NCBI GenBank assembly: GCA_900544175.1
Contig: UQUN01000010.1
Span: forward strand, 1 to 64,000
DNA: 64,000 nt
From: an uncultured Alistipes sp.
Lineage (GTDB): Bacteria > Bacteroidota > Bacteroidia > Bacteroidales > UBA932
Direction of reading: 5' to 3'
A model generated the notes under the pieces. It was not told the DNA's origin. It searched no databases and was given only the letters and a program-made list of their open reading frames with translations. The position numbers and the translations under genes are program-made. This document shows positions 53,881 to 63,752 of this stretch, piece by piece (position 1 is the first letter of the stretch; each line of letters begins with the position of its first letter).

Positions 53881-54842
53881 AATACATGATAGAAAATCTG
53901 CAGGACAAAATACTCTCTGGTCAGGGGCTCTGCTTCGATGAGGCGGTCTGGCTGGCTGAGAGGGCCGGGATTGAGCCGTTGTGCATGGCGGCAGGAAAGA
54001 TCACGGAGCAGTGCGCGCCCCGGAAATTTGACCTGTGCTCGATCATAAACGCGAAATCCGGCCGCTGCCCGGAGGACTGCAAGTGGTGTGCGCAGTCCGC
54101 CCGGTACAGCACAGGAGCAGAGACATATCCCTTGGTGTCGAAGGAGGAATGCCTGAGACATGCGATGGTCAACGAGGAGGCCGGGATAGGGCGCTTCTCT
54201 CTCGTTACAAGCGGGAAAAGACTGTCAGACAGGGAAGTGGACGAGGTGTGCGAAAGGGTCAGGTATGTCCGGGACAACAGTCACGTCAGCATATGCGCAT
54301 CTCTGGGGCTTCTTTCCGAGGATGCCTTGCATAGACTCCATGAGGCAGGCGTGTCCCGCTATCATTGCAATATGGAGTCCGCTCCGTCGTATTTCCATAA
54401 GTTATGCACAACTCATACGCAGGAGGAGAAAAGACATACCCTTGAGGCAGCCGTCCGTACAGGGATGGATATCTGCTCCGGCGGCATCATCGGCATGGGC
54501 GAGACCATGGCGCAGAGGGTAGAGCTGGCATTTTTCCTCAGGAGTCTCGATGTGCGGTCCATACCTATAAATATACTCTCCCCCATACCCGGAACACCGC
54601 TTGAGAATACCCCGCTCATATCCTCGGAGGAAATCCTGCGCACCATAGCCGTGTTCCGCTTCATCCATCCTTCGGCGTATCTTAGATTTGCCGGAGGAAG
54701 GTCCAGACTGTCCCGCGAGGATGTCCTGAGAGCCATGCGCGCCGGCATCAACTCCGCAATAGCAGGAGACCTGCTGACGACTGTCGGCTCCAAAGTCGCG
54801 GAAGACAGAGAACTTATAAAAAATGCAGGTTATGAATTGTAA
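53877..54842 (+). CDS. bioB: Biotin synthase
   Basis: A 321-residue radical SAM enzyme that inserts sulfur into dethiobiotin. The SAM cluster cysteines are C64, C68 and C71 (CPEDCKWC); further cysteines for the second cluster lie in RYHCNMES and elsewhere. A short N-terminal extension ([14 protein letters not shown]) precedes the barrel. Start and stop overlap both neighbours (purN by 4 bases, bioA by 20), so translation is coupled through the operon. Confidence 0.97.
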   Translation: MKYMIENLQDKILSGQGLCFDEAVWLAERAGIEPLCMAAGKITEQCAPRKFDLCSIINAKSGRCPEDCKWCAQSARYSTGAETYPLVSKEECLRHAMVNEEAGIGRFSLVTSGKRLSDREVDEVCERVRYVRDNSHVSICASLGLLSEDALHRLHEAGVSRYHCNMESAPSYFHKLCTTHTQEEKRHTLEAAVRTGMDICSGGIIGMGETMAQRVELAFFLRSLDVRSIPINILSPIPGTPLENTPLISSEEILRTIAVFRFIHPSAYLRFAGGRSRLSREDVLRAMRAGINSAIAGDLLTTVGSKVAEDRELIKNAGYEL

Positions 54843-56133
54843 TTCGGATCCAAATATCAGTTTCGATGAATTTGACCGTGCCCATCTCTGGCATCCATAT
54901 ACATCGGCCGTAAATCCGTTGCCGACTTACAAGGTGCGCAGTGCTTCAGGGTGCCGGATCACCCTTGAAGACGGAACGGAACTTGTCGAGGGTATGTCTT
55001 CATGGTGGTGCGCCGTCCATGGTTACAACAACCCGGTGCTCAATGAGGCTGTACGCAGACAGCTGGATTCCATGGCGCACGTGATGTTCGGGGGACTGAC
55101 TCATCAGCCGGCCATAGATCTGGGCAGACTGCTGCTGGGTATCGTTCCGCCGTCGATGAAGCATATTTTCTACGCGGACAGCGGCTCGGTGGCAGTGGAG
55201 GTTGCCATGAAGATGGCCGTGCAGTACCAGTTTGCCGCAGGCCGGCCTGCGAGGACAAATTTCGTTACTATCCGTTCCGGCTATCATGGAGATACGTGGA
55301 ATGCCATGTCTGTGTGTGATCCTGTCACAGGCATGCACTCGCTTTTCGGTCCCGCTCTGCCGGTAAGGCATTTCGTCCCGTCCCCCAGCAGCCGTTTTGA
55401 CGGAGAGTGGCATCCGTCGGACGCAGAGTCTCTGCGCTGTGTCGTGGAACGTTACTCGGATGAACTGGCGGCCCTGATACTCGAGCCGGTTGTGCAGGGC
55501 GCAGGCGGCATGTGGTTCTATCACCCGCAGTATCTGGTCGAGGCGGCAAGGATATGCCGGGAACACGGACTTCTGTTGATCTTCGATGAGATAGCCACAG
55601 GTTTCGGGCGCACCGGTAAGCTGTTCGCATGGGAGCACACAGGTGTGGAGCCGGACATCATGTGTATCGGCAAGGCTTTGACCGGGGGATATATGACATT
55701 CTCCGCAGTGCTCGCATCCGGTCCTGTCGCCGGTACCATATCCGGCAGCGGGCCTGGGGTCTTCATGCACGGCCCTACGTTCATGGGCAATCCGCTTGCC
55801 TGTGCAGTGTCTCTTGCCTCTACCAGGCTGCTGCTTGAAAGCGGCTGGCAGGAGAATGTACGCAGGATAGAGGCCTGGTTGCGGCAGGAACTCGCGCCGG
55901 CACGTCAGTTGCCTCAGGTGGCGGATGTTAGGGTGCTGGGAGCTATAGGAGTCATCGAAATGAAGAAGCCTGTGGATATGGCATGGATGCAGAAGCGGTT
56001 TGTGGAAGAGGGAATATGGCTTCGTCCTTTCGGACGTTTAGTGTACTGCATGCCTCCGTTTGTCATACAGCCGGATGAACTTTCATTCCTGACTTCCAAG
56101 ATGTTGAAAATAGTAAAGGAAATCAGGCCATGA
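54823..56133 (+). CDS. bioA: Adenosylmethionine-8-amino-7-oxononanoate aminotransferase
   Basis: A 436-residue PLP enzyme that turns KAPA into DAPA using SAM as amino donor. HLWHPYTSA near residue 22 is the BioA signature, with [11 protein letters not shown] next. The cofactor aspartate lies in [15 protein letters not shown] and the lysine in [11 protein letters not shown] second ATG at 54832 is an equally possible start. It overlaps bioB by up to 20 bases and the bioF start by four. Confidence 0.96.
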   Translation: MQVMNCNSDPNISFDEFDRAHLWHPYTSAVNPLPTYKVRSASGCRITLEDGTELVEGMSSWWCAVHGYNNPVLNEAVRRQLDSMAHVMFGGLTHQPAIDLGRLLLGIVPPSMKHIFYADSGSVAVEVAMKMAVQYQFAAGRPARTNFVTIRSGYHGDTWNAMSVCDPVTGMHSLFGPALPVRHFVPSPSSRFDGEWHPSDAESLRCVVERYSDELAALILEPVVQGAGGMWFYHPQYLVEAARICREHGLLLIFDEIATGFGRTGKLFAWEHTGVEPDIMCIGKALTGGYMTFSAVLASGPVAGTISGSGPGVFMHGPTFMGNPLACAVSLASTRLLLESGWQENVRRIEAWLRQELAPARQLPQVADVRVLGAIGVIEMKKPVDMAWMQKRFVEEGIWLRPFGRLVYCMPPFVIQPDELSFLTSKMLKIVKEIRP

Positions 56134-57314
56134 AGATGATGGAGATGGAAAGCCCGCTGCTGTCCGGACTTGGAAGGGAACTCGAAAAACTTAAAGACTC
56201 AGGTGCTTTCAGGACGTTGCCTGAAGTGCAGCACAGCGGGAAATGGATCGTAGACGATAAAGGTCACTGGATGCTGAACCTGTCATCCAACGACTATCTC
56301 GGACTGGTGGCTGACAACCTTCTGTACGAGGAGTTTATGAGACTGCCCGGTGTAGGTGTGCTGCCTTTCTCTTCCTCATCGTCCAGGCTGCTCACAGGCA
56401 ATTCCGGCATATACTCCAGACTTGAGGACACACTCGCTTCTCTTTACGGGAGGGAGAGTGCGCTGGTTCTCAGCAGCGGCTATCACATGAATACGGGAAT
56501 CCTTCCGGCACTGTGTGACAGCAGGGCCTTGATACTGGCCGACAAGCTCGTACATGCCAGTCTTATAGACGGAATAAGGCTCAGCCCCTGTCATTGTATA
56601 CGCTACCGTCATCAGGACTATTCCCAGCTTGAGAGTATAATAGAAAAGGTGCATGGACAGTACAGCCGCATTTTCATTGTCACAGAAAGCATATTCAGCA
56701 TGGACGGTGACCTGGCTCCGCTGCAGCGGTTGGTCGGGATAAGACGCCGCTGGAACAATGTCGTGCTTTATGTGGACGAGGCGCATGCCGTGGGGGTACG
56801 CGGAAAGAACGGGCTTGGTCTGGCGGAGGAGGCGGGATGCCTGAAGGAAATAGACCTGATCTGCGGTACTTTCGGTAAGGCTCTGGCCTCGACCGGAGCA
56901 TTCGTGATCTGCGATAAGGTCATAAAGGACTGGCTGGTAAACAAGATGCGCACTCTGATATTCACCACAGCCATACCGCCTGTCAATCTGGCCTGGACTC
57001 AGTTCATAGTAGAGCGGCTCTCCTCTTTCGGCGACCGCAGGGACAGACTTGCCGGATACGCGGCGGAACTCAGGACGGCATTGGCCGACAAAGGTATATC
57101 CCATCCGTCGGAAAGTCATATAGTTCCCATGATAGCCGGGACCAGTGAGGATGCCGTAATGACAGCTGAAGTCATGCGGCGCAAAGGTTTCTACGTCCTT
57201 CCGATCCGTCCTCCTACAGTGCCTGAGGGCACGTCGCGCCTGCGGTTTTCCCTTACCGCCGCTTTGGACAGCAGTGATGTGGACCGTCTGGCAGCAAGCA
57301 TTAAGACCCTTTGA
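56130..57314 (+). CDS. bioF: 8-amino-7-oxononanoate synthase
   Basis: A 394-residue PLP-dependent enzyme that condenses pimeloyl-ACP with alanine. Family segments: [10 protein letters not shown] near residue 50, [16 protein letters not shown] near 215, and [14 protein letters not shown] with the cofactor lysine near 246. Its start overlaps bioA (ATGA), and bioG follows two bases after its stop. Confidence 0.96.
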   Translation: MKMMEMESPLLSGLGRELEKLKDSGAFRTLPEVQHSGKWIVDDKGHWMLNLSSNDYLGLVADNLLYEEFMRLPGVGVLPFSSSSSRLLTGNSGIYSRLEDTLASLYGRESALVLSSGYHMNTGILPALCDSRALILADKLVHASLIDGIRLSPCHCIRYRHQDYSQLESIIEKVHGQYSRIFIVTESIFSMDGDLAPLQRLVGIRRRWNNVVLYVDEAHAVGVRGKNGLGLAEEAGCLKEIDLICGTFGKALASTGAFVICDKVIKDWLVNKMRTLIFTTAIPPVNLAWTQFIVERLSSFGDRRDRLAGYAAELRTALADKGISHPSESHIVPMIAGTSEDAVMTAEVMRRKGFYVLPIRPPTVPEGTSRLRFSLTAALDSSDVDRLAASIKTL

Positions 57315-57316
57315 GG

Positions 57317-58036
57317 ATGAGACAGACATTCTTGAGACATACGGACGGGAATGATTCCCTTATGCTGTTTTTCGCAGGATGGGGAGCGGAACCCTGCATG
57401 TTCGCCGAGCCGGAATCCGGCATGACGGCGGGACGGCTTCCTTATGATATACTTTTGTGCTGGGACTATCGTAGTATGGATTTCGACATGGAGGTGCCGA
57501 GGCGGTACGGGACCATACGTATTCTCGCATGGTCAATGGGGGTAAGCATGGCCGGACGGCTGCTGGCCGCTACCTCATCCGGGCATGATATCAGCCCGCT
57601 GGTTACTGACTCGCTCGCCGTCTGCGGCACACCGTTTCCGATAGATGATCAGCGGGGCATACCCAAGGCTATATTTGACGGTACTGCAGACGGACTGTCG
57701 GACAGGAGTATGGCAAAATTCAGGCGCAGGATGTGCGGCTCGTCCGAAGCTCTTGACCAGCTTCTGTCATCCGGACTTACACGCACGACAGAAGAACTGC
57801 GCGAAGAGCTCCTGTCCATACGTGATGCAGTCCTTGAGTGCAGTGATGTGGAATCCGCAGCTTGTCTCTGGCGGCGCGCCATAGTCGGCACGGAGGACAT
57901 GATCTTTCCTGCGTCCAATCAGAGGCGGGCATGGGAAAGTCTCGGCGTGCCGTATGTCATATCGGACATGCCTCATTACGAAACCCGGCTGTTCAGGCAG
58001 CTGCTCTATCAACAGGATTCATGGACAAGACTCTGA
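57317..58036 (+). CDS. bioG: Pimeloyl-ACP methyl ester esterase BioG-like
   Basis: About 239 residues from the ATG at 57317; a TTG two codons earlier overlaps bioF. It matches the BioG (DUF452) alpha/beta-hydrolase type: FFAGWGAEP near residue 18, the nucleophile serine in LAWSMGVSMAGR near 75, and a C-terminal histidine in DMPHYE. It would release pimeloyl-ACP from the methyl ester made with BioC. It lies between bioF and bioC, overlapping the latter by 16 bases. Confidence 0.9.
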   Translation: MRQTFLRHTDGNDSLMLFFAGWGAEPCMFAEPESGMTAGRLPYDILLCWDYRSMDFDMEVPRRYGTIRILAWSMGVSMAGRLLAATSSGHDISPLVTDSLAVCGTPFPIDDQRGIPKAIFDGTADGLSDRSMAKFRRRMCGSSEALDQLLSSGLTRTTEELREELLSIRDAVLECSDVESAACLWRRAIVGTEDMIFPASNQRRAWESLGVPYVISDMPHYETRLFRQLLYQQDSWTRL

Positions 58037-58836
58037 TACGTAGCAGGTTTTCCAGGGCAATGGACAGTTACGGCGAATTTGCCGGAGCCCAGCGTGATAT
58101 CGCGGATAAAATGTGCCGCAAGATATGCGCCCTGCCTGAGTTCGGGCATACCGGCCTTTCTCCTGCAGACATAGGACCAGTGCTGGAGGTGGGATGCGGT
58201 GCGGGTATGTTCACACGCATGCTGCTCCGCTGCTTCCGTCCGGAAAGTCTGACACTCGTGGATATCTGTCCGGAAGCGCGGCAGGCTGCAGGCGACATTC
58301 TGTGCAGGGAGGACATCCGTCCTGAGTTCATCTGCGGAGATGCCGAGCACTGTTCCTTGCCGGATGGCATGGCTCTCGTTGTTTCCTGCTCCGCACTGCA
58401 GTGGTTTGAGGACCAGGCGGCGTTCCTGCACAAATGTGCGGGTCTTCTGAGGAACGGTGGTGTTCTCGCCATAAGCACTTTCGGCCCGGACAATCTGAAG
58501 GAGATCAAGGCTCTTACCGGTTGTGGTCTGCAGTACCGTCCGCTTGGATGGTACTGCGATGTTCTTGAAGCTTCCGGCTTGCAGACAGTCACTGCTGAGG
58601 AGGAAAACATGGTCCTGTCTTTCTCGTCTCCGACTGAAGTTCTACGGCATCTCAAGAATACAGGTGTAACCGGAATAGTCCGTACAGCCTGGACCAGAGG
58701 CAGTCTTGTGTCGTTCTCGAAGCGGTACTACGGCTTGTACGGAAAGAGACTTTCCGATGGGTCTGTCTCTGCGGAGGTGCCTTTGACTTATAACCCGGTA
58801 TATCTTATCGCCAGAAAACGGCCTTCTTTGCGTTAG
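58021..58836 (+). CDS. bioC: Malonyl-ACP O-methyltransferase BioC
   Basis: A 271-residue SAM methyltransferase that masks malonyl-ACP so the fatty-acid machinery can build pimelate. The start at 58021 (MDKTLIRSRFSRAMDSYGEFA) matches BioC N-termini; a longer open frame to 57862 lies inside bioG. Motifs: VLEVGCGAGMFTRMLL near residue 55, VSCSALQWFED near 121, and LLRNGGVLAISTFGP. The last gene of the plus-strand bio operon; bioD converges on it with a seven-base gap. Confidence 0.94.
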   Translation: MDKTLIRSRFSRAMDSYGEFAGAQRDIADKMCRKICALPEFGHTGLSPADIGPVLEVGCGAGMFTRMLLRCFRPESLTLVDICPEARQAAGDILCREDIRPEFICGDAEHCSLPDGMALVVSCSALQWFEDQAAFLHKCAGLLRNGGVLAISTFGPDNLKEIKALTGCGLQYRPLGWYCDVLEASGLQTVTAEEENMVLSFSSPTEVLRHLKNTGVTGIVRTAWTRGSLVSFSKRYYGLYGKRLSDGSVSAEVPLTYNPVYLIARKRPSLR

Positions 58837-58843
58837 CGCTCTG

Positions 58844-59515
58844 TCAGCGGTTATGGGACCGGACAGTACCGGAAAGGTACGGCACAGTCATAAAATATGT
58901 TCCGGGCCATTCTTCTGAAAGGACTTCCCGTATGTAGGCTTCTGTATCTTTCCGTATGGTATCGTCGTCTTCGCGTGGATACAGGTTGTACGCTACGGTA
59001 TGCAGCCGGATGCCCCTTCGGCGCACTGCCTCGAGCCCGAGGAGGAAGTGGTTGATGCTGCCCAGCCGGCCTGATGTCACATATATGAGAGGATATCCTT
59101 TCCTGGCTATGTAGTCTATGGTAAGCAGTTGCCTGGTCAGCGGCACCATAAGTCCTCCGGCTCCTTCTATCAGAACTGCGTCCCACCTGTCGCTCAGTTC
59201 TGTGGTGGCTCTTTCTATTTTCTCGAAATCTATGGGTCTGTGGTCGATCTCGGCGGCCAGATGGGGCGAGCACGGGTATGAGTAGATTTCCGGCATCGTC
59301 AGTCTTTCCCTGTCTTCCGGGAACAGTCCGGTACCCATAATCCGCCGGTGCAGCTCGATGTCTTCCGACAAGCCGTCATTGCCTGTCTGTATGAGTTTCT
59401 GTGTTATTGTCCTCCGGCCTGCGGCGTTCCATTCGCGGGCTATGTAGCCGGTAGCGTAGCTCTTGCCGATATTGGTATCAATGCCGCTTACAAAATATAC
59501 GTTGTCCTTTGTCAT
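58844..59515 (-). CDS. bioD: Dethiobiotin synthetase
   Basis: A 223-residue ATP-dependent carboxylase that closes the ureido ring of dethiobiotin. The P-loop-like GIDTNIGKSYATG is near residues 10-22, and LIEGAGGLMVPL near 108 is the second signature. The ATG at 59515 gives the proper beta-strand start; an open extension to 59584 contains the promoter. It is the only bio gene on the minus strand and has a separate promoter (59542-59549). Confidence 0.95.
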   Translation of the reverse strand: MTKDNVYFVSGIDTNIGKSYATGYIAREWNAAGRRTITQKLIQTGNDGLSEDIELHRRIMGTGLFPEDRERLTMPEIYSYPCSPHLAAEIDHRPIDFEKIERATTELSDRWDAVLIEGAGGLMVPLTRQLLTIDYIARKGYPLIYVTSGRLGSINHFLLGLEAVRRRGIRLHTVAYNLYPREDDDTIRKDTEAYIREVLSEEWPGTYFMTVPYLSGTVRSHNR

Positions 59516-59541
59516 CTCTGATGTATTTATATGTCGGCTTG

Positions 59542-59549
59542 CAAATTTA
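59542..59549 (-). promoter_or_regulatory. -7 box (TAAATTTG) for bioD
   Basis: The minus strand reads TAAATTTG 27 bases before the bioD start. Confidence 0.65.
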
Positions 59550-59737
59550 CTGAAAATACGCACACGTGTAAGGGCAAGTCTCACGGAGTGATGTGTCGAA
59601 AATGTCGTCCGCCGGATATTTTATATTTTTATAATAACTTGATCGGCCGGTATTTGACCTTAAAATTCCTTGGTCGAAAATGTTTGTTTTTTTTGAAAAA
59701 AAACATCAAAAAAGTTTGGTGTTAAAGGAATTTGTAA

Positions 59738-59745
59738 TATCTTTG
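59738..59745 (+). promoter_or_regulatory. Promoter (TTTG-N19/20-TATCTTTG) for the rplP operon
   Basis: TATCTTTG is preceded by TTTG at about 59715-59718, the right spacing for a Bacteroidota -33/-7 promoter. It lies 68 bases before rplP. The 297 bases from 59516 to 59812 hold only this and the bioD promoter. Confidence 0.8.
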
Positions 59746-59812
59746 CAGCCCCGATAAAGGGTGAATTATGTTTATTTGACTGGAAATAATAGACTTACAA
59801 AAAGTATAGACA

Positions 59813-60235
59813 ATGTTACAACCAAAGAAAACCAAGTTCAGAAGGCAGCAGAAAGGTCGGATGAAAGGAAATGCTCATCGCGGAACCGAGCTTTCTTTCG
59901 GCTCTTTCGGCATCAAGACTCTTGAGTCTGCATGGCTTACCGGCCAGCAGATAGAGGCTGCCCGTCAGGCTGTAGTGCGTTACATGAAACGTGAAGGTAA
60001 GATCTGGATTCGCGTTTTTCCTGACAAACCTTATACAAAGAAACCTGCGGAGGTACGTATGGGTAAAGGTAAGGGTAATCCTGAGGGATTCGTCGCACCT
60101 ATCACTCCCGGACGTATGCTGATAGAGGCGGAAGGTGTGCCTTTGGAAGTCGCAAAGGAGGCTCTCCGTCTTGGAGCACAGAAGCTTCCCGTGACTACCA
60201 AATTTGTAGTCCGCAGAGATTATGTTGAACAGTAA
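59813..60235 (+). CDS. rplP: 50S ribosomal protein L16
   Basis: A 140-residue L16 of normal length, beginning [19 protein letters not shown]. The [11 protein letters not shown] segment and the [16 protein letters not shown] region ([12 protein letters not shown]) are intact. L16 sits near the peptidyl transferase centre. Here it is the first gene of its operon behind a dedicated promoter, with bioD divergent upstream instead of rpsC. Confidence 0.99.
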   Translation: MLQPKKTKFRRQQKGRMKGNAHRGTELSFGSFGIKTLESAWLTGQQIEAARQAVVRYMKREGKIWIRVFPDKPYTKKPAEVRMGKGKGNPEGFVAPITPGRMLIEAEGVPLEVAKEALRLGAQKLPVTTKFVVRRDYVEQ

Positions 60236-60253
60236 TAAACCGGAGGAGAAGAA

Positions 60254-60457
60254 ATGAAACCCAAGGAAATTAGAGAAATGTCTATCAAGGACCTGCGCGA
60301 GCGTATCGAGACTGAGAGGGCCAACCTGGCGCAGATGAAGCTCAACCATGCTGTCTCCCCCATTGAGGATACCTCAAAGATCAGAAAGGCAGGAAAGGAC
60401 ATCGCCCGTATGCTCACCATCCTGACTGAAAAGGAAAACCAGGCAAAAGCAGAGTAA
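60254..60457 (+). CDS. rpmC: 50S ribosomal protein L29
   Basis: A 67-residue L29, a two-helix protein at the exit tunnel. The family pattern [21 protein letters not shown] and the closing helix with [17 protein letters not shown] are clear. It is 18 bases after rplP and five before rpsQ. Confidence 0.97.
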   Translation: MKPKEIREMSIKDLRERIETERANLAQMKLNHAVSPIEDTSKIRKAGKDIARMLTILTEKENQAKAE

Positions 60458-60462
60458 CAGTT

Positions 60463-60717
60463 ATGGAAAGAAATTTACGCAAGGAAAGAATCGGGGTGGT
60501 GGTCAGCAACAAGATGGACAAGTCTATCGTAGTTGCCGTGAGAGTCAAGGAAAAACACCCTGTTTACGGCAAGTTCGTGAACAAGACCACCAAGTTCGTC
60601 GCTCATGACGATAAGAATATATGCGACGAAGGCGATACGGTCCGCATCATGGAGACCCGTCCCCTGAGCAAGACCAAACGCTGGAGATTAGTAGAAATCG
60701 TAGAAAAAGTGAAGTAA
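60463..60717 (+). CDS. rpsQ: 30S ribosomal protein S17
   Basis: An 84-residue S17 with the OB-fold segments [30 protein letters not shown] and [18 protein letters not shown]. It binds 16S rRNA as a primary assembly protein. rplN begins one base after its stop. Confidence 0.98.
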   Translation: MERNLRKERIGVVVSNKMDKSIVVAVRVKEKHPVYGKFVNKTTKFVAHDDKNICDEGDTVRIMETRPLSKTKRWRLVEIVEKVK

Positions 60718-60718
60718 A

Positions 60719-61084
60719 ATGATACAACAGGAATCACGTTTAATGGTAGCTGACAACAGCGGCGCCAAAGAGGTGCTCTGCATCCGTGTACTCGGAGGCA
60801 CCCGTCGCCGTTACGCCAGCGTCGGCGACAAGATCGTTGTCGCTGTCAAGAGCGCTATCCCGGGCGGTGATGCCAAGAAGGGATCGGTCTCCAAGGCCGT
60901 AGTAGTGCGTACAAAGAAGGAGATCCGTCGTCCGGACGGCTCATATATCCGTTTTGATGACAATGCCTGCGTTCTTTTGAACAATCAGGGCGAGGTCCGC
61001 GGAACACGTATTTTCGGCCCTGTTGCCCGTGAGCTGCGTGACAACTATATGAAAATTGTCTCCCTTGCACCCGAGGTTCTTTAA
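60719..61084 (+). CDS. rplN: 50S ribosomal protein L14
   Basis: A 121-residue L14. It begins [20 protein letters not shown] and contains [19 protein letters not shown] near residues 82-100, both diagnostic. It forms part of the intersubunit bridge. rplX starts 18 bases later. Confidence 0.99.
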   Translation: MIQQESRLMVADNSGAKEVLCIRVLGGTRRRYASVGDKIVVAVKSAIPGGDAKKGSVSKAVVVRTKKEIRRPDGSYIRFDDNACVLLNNQGEVRGTRIFGPVARELRDNYMKIVSLAPEVL

Positions 61085-61102
61085 TATATAGGAGGTACAG
61101 AC

Positions 61103-61426
61103 ATGAACAGGAAATTACATATCAAGAAAGGGGACATGGTCTACGTGAATGCCGGTGATGACAAAGGCAAGACCGGAAAGGTTCTCGAGATCATCACTAA
61201 GAAGAACCGCGCAATCGTGGAGGGTGTGAACATGGTGAGCAAGCATACGAAGCCTAACGCAAAGCATCCTCAGGGCGGTATTATAAAACAGGAAGCAGGA
61301 GTTCATATTTCCAACCTTCAGGTAGTGGATCCGGCAAAAGGAGGCCCTACCAGGATCGGCCGCCGTATGGGCGAGAAAGGGAAATTGGTCCGTTACGCTA
61401 AAAAATCAGGAGAGGAGATCAAATAA
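61103..61426 (+). CDS. rplX: 50S ribosomal protein L24
   Basis: A 107-residue L24 with the KOW motif near residues 8-25 ([18 protein letters not shown]) and [20 protein letters not shown]. It starts 23S rRNA assembly near the tunnel exit. Its last base is the first of the rplE start codon, so the two are coupled. Confidence 0.98.
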   Translation: MNRKLHIKKGDMVYVNAGDDKGKTGKVLEIITKKNRAIVEGVNMVSKHTKPNAKHPQGGIIKQEAGVHISNLQVVDPAKGGPTRIGRRMGEKGKLVRYAKKSGEEIK

Positions 61427-62034
61427 TGGCAAAGAAAAAAACAGAAGAGACCAAGCAGGAGCAGAATGTCAGCTTGGCGGGTTATGTCCCCAATCTTCAG
61501 AAAAAATACAAGGAGGAGATAGTAGGCAAGCTGCAGAAGGAGTTCTCGTTCCCTACAGTCATGCAGGTTCCCAGACTCCTCAAGATAACCATCAACCAAG
61601 GTATCGGTGCTGCTACCGGTGACAAGAAGCTTGTCGAGGTCGCACAGCAGGAGCTTACTGCCATTGCAGGTCAGAAAGCGGTTCCGACTTATTCGAGGAA
61701 GGATATATCCAACTTCAAGCTCCGTCGCGGACAGCCCATCGGTGTGAAGGTGACCCTCAGGGGGGCGCGTATGTACGAGTTCCTTGAAAGGCTTATAGCC
61801 GTGTCCCTTCCCCGAATCAGAGATTTCAACGGCATCAACGAGAAGTTTGACGGCCGCGGCAACTACACTCTCGGTATCAAGGAACAGATCATATTTCCCG
61901 AGATCGACATAGACAAGATATCCAAGATCTTCGGAATGGAGATTACATTTGTCACATCGACAGAGAAGGACGAGGAGGCTTATGCACTTCTCCGTGAATT
62001 CGGACTGCCTTTTAAGAATAAAAACCGTAATTAG
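61426..62034 (+). CDS. rplE: 50S ribosomal protein L5
   Basis: A 202-residue L5 that binds 5S rRNA. It has a lysine/glutamate-rich N-terminal extension of about 20 residues ([19 protein letters not shown]) before the usual [11 protein letters not shown] start. The core [22 protein letters not shown] segment is intact. The extension makes it somewhat longer than the E. coli protein (179 residues). Confidence 0.98.
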   Translation: MAKKKTEETKQEQNVSLAGYVPNLQKKYKEEIVGKLQKEFSFPTVMQVPRLLKITINQGIGAATGDKKLVEVAQQELTAIAGQKAVPTYSRKDISNFKLRRGQPIGVKVTLRGARMYEFLERLIAVSLPRIRDFNGINEKFDGRGNYTLGIKEQIIFPEIDIDKISKIFGMEITFVTSTEKDEEAYALLREFGLPFKNKNRN

Positions 62035-62039
62035 AAGAT

Positions 62040-62309
62040 ATGGCAAAAGAATCAATGAAAGCCCGCGAGGTGAAACGCGCGAGGATGTGCGCTAAATACG
62101 CAGAAAAACGTAAAGCATTGAAAGAGGCCGGCGACTGGGCCGCTCTTGACAGACTCCCCAAGAACTCAAGTCCCTGCCGTCAGCACAACCGCTGCTCTAT
62201 TACAGGGCGTCCCAAGGGATATATGCGTGTTTTCGGCATCAGCCGTATTCAGTTCCGCGAGATGGCCAGCAAGGGTCTGATTCCCGGCGTTCGCAAGGCA
62301 TCCTGGTAA
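62040..62309 (+). CDS. rpsN: 30S ribosomal protein S14 (zinc-free form)
   Basis: An 89-residue S14. [23 protein letters not shown] near residues 40-62 is the family core. It lacks the two CxxC pairs of the short zinc-binding form, so it is the long, zinc-independent type. The 81-base gap to rpsH is the longest inside this operon and holds no recognisable signal. Confidence 0.98.
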   Translation: MAKESMKAREVKRARMCAKYAEKRKALKEAGDWAALDRLPKNSSPCRQHNRCSITGRPKGYMRVFGISRIQFREMASKGLIPGVRKASW

Positions 62310-62390
62310 AATAGAAACGAACTTAATTTATAAACCATTGGATATCGGGCGCAGAAATGCGTCGAACCACAAAAAAACAAAACAAACAAA

Positions 62391-62786
62391 ATGACTGATC
62401 CAATAGCAGATTACCTGACGAGAGTCAGGAACGCATACCTCGCAAAGCATAAAATCGTCGAGGTCCCTGCATCGAAGATGAAAATGGAGATAACCCGTAT
62501 CCTGCATGAGAAGGGCTATATCCTGAGTTACAAGGTTGTGGAGGGTACACCCTGCAATACTATCAAGATGGCGCTCAAATATCATCCTGTGACCAAACAG
62601 GCAGCTGTCAAGAAGATTCAGAGGGTATCCACTCCCGGTCTCAGGAAGTATGTCGGAGTCGAGGACATGCCTCGTGTGCTCAACGGCATGGGTATAGCCA
62701 TCCTCTCTACTTCAAAGGGTATCATTACGGACAAGGAAGCCAAGGATATGAACGTCGGCGGCGAAGTCCTCTGTTATGTTTATTAA
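62391..62786 (+). CDS. rpsH: 30S ribosomal protein S8
   Basis: A 131-residue S8. It starts MTDPIADYLTRVRNAYLAKH and ends GGEVLCYVY, with STSKGIITDKEAK near residue 106, all typical. S8 binds the central domain of 16S rRNA, and in E. coli also represses the spc operon by binding its mRNA; whether that holds here is not visible. Confidence 0.99.
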   Translation: MTDPIADYLTRVRNAYLAKHKIVEVPASKMKMEITRILHEKGYILSYKVVEGTPCNTIKMALKYHPVTKQAAVKKIQRVSTPGLRKYVGVEDMPRVLNGMGIAILSTSKGIITDKEAKDMNVGGEVLCYVY

Positions 62787-62807
62787 AAACCAAAAATTCA
62801 GAAAACA

Positions 62808-63368
62808 ATGTCAAGAATTGGAAAATTGCCTGTACACCTGCCGCAGGGCGTGACCGCAACGGTCGGAGCCGACAATGTGGTACTGGTTAAAGGACCGCTC
62901 GGACAACTGAGTCAGAAGGTTGATCCTGACATCAAAGTATCCGTTGAAGGGAATATTCTTACGGTAACTCGTCCCACGGACCAGCCCCGTCACCGTTCCC
63001 TGCACGGACTCTACCGCGCACTCATTCACAATATGGTGACTGGAGTGTCTACTGGTTTTACCATCAAACAGGAACTGATCGGTGTCGGTTACCGTGTGGA
63101 AGTCAAGGGGCAGATCCTCGAGCTCGCACTCGGATACTCGCACGACATACATTTCATGCTTCCCTCGGAGATCAAGGCCGAGGCAGAGCCTGTGAAGAAA
63201 GGTCAGAACCCTGTTCTCGTTCTCAAGAGCTGTGACAAGCAGCTGCTCGGTCAGGTGGCCGCCAAGATCCGCTCTATGCGTGCTCCCGAGCCGTACAAGG
63301 GCAAAGGTATCAAGTTCGTAGGCGAACAGCTCCGCCGTAAGGCAGGTAAGTCCGCAGGCGCTAAATAA
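62808..63368 (+). CDS. rplF: 50S ribosomal protein L6
   Basis: A 186-residue L6 with two similar domains. MSRIGKLPVHLPQGV opens the first. The C-terminal signature PEPYKGKGIKFVGEQLRRKAGKSAG closes the second (part of it cited: PEPYKGKGI). It lies near the factor-binding site. rplR starts 16 bases later after an AGGAGG-like sequence (TAGGAGGA), a stronger ribosome-binding site than most genes here have. Confidence 0.98.
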   Translation: MSRIGKLPVHLPQGVTATVGADNVVLVKGPLGQLSQKVDPDIKVSVEGNILTVTRPTDQPRHRSLHGLYRALIHNMVTGVSTGFTIKQELIGVGYRVEVKGQILELALGYSHDIHFMLPSEIKAEAEPVKKGQNPVLVLKSCDKQLLGQVAAKIRSMRAPEPYKGKGIKFVGEQLRRKAGKSAGAK

Positions 63369-63384
63369 TTAGGAGGATAGGAAT

Positions 63385-63747
63385 ATGGCAATGACTAAAA
63401 TAGAAAGAAGACAGAGAATACGTTACCGTATCCGTAAAGTGGTGAGCGGTACTCCTGAGAGACCCAGGATGTCCGTATTCAGAAGCAACAAACAGATATA
63501 CGTTCAGGTGATCGATGACACCAAGGGCATCACCCTCGTTTCCGCCGGTTCTACCGACAAGTCTCTCGCTGAGGCTGTCAAGGGCAAGACCGGTACCGAG
63601 GTGGCGGCTCTGGTGGGCAAGCTCATCGCCGAGCGTGCAGTGGAGAAGGGTATTTCCAGCGTTGCTTTCGACCGTGGAGGCTACCTTTATCACGGAAGGG
63701 TTAAAAGTTTGGCAGACGCGGCCCGCGAGGGCGGTCTTAAATTCTAA
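63385..63747 (+). CDS. rplR: 50S ribosomal protein L18
   Basis: A 120-residue L18 that binds 5S rRNA together with L5. [20 protein letters not shown] near residues 8-27 and [20 protein letters not shown] near 95-114 are conserved. The length is normal. Confidence 0.98.
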   Translation: MAMTKIERRQRIRYRIRKVVSGTPERPRMSVFRSNKQIYVQVIDDTKGITLVSAGSTDKSLAEAVKGKTGTEVAALVGKLIAERAVEKGISSVAFDRGGYLYHGRVKSLADAAREGGLKF

Positions 63748-63752
63748 AGACT

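Noticed and set aside
59531..59725. 64-codon plus-strand open frame before rplP
   Set aside because: Low-complexity, AT-rich end and it covers the bioD and rplP promoters.
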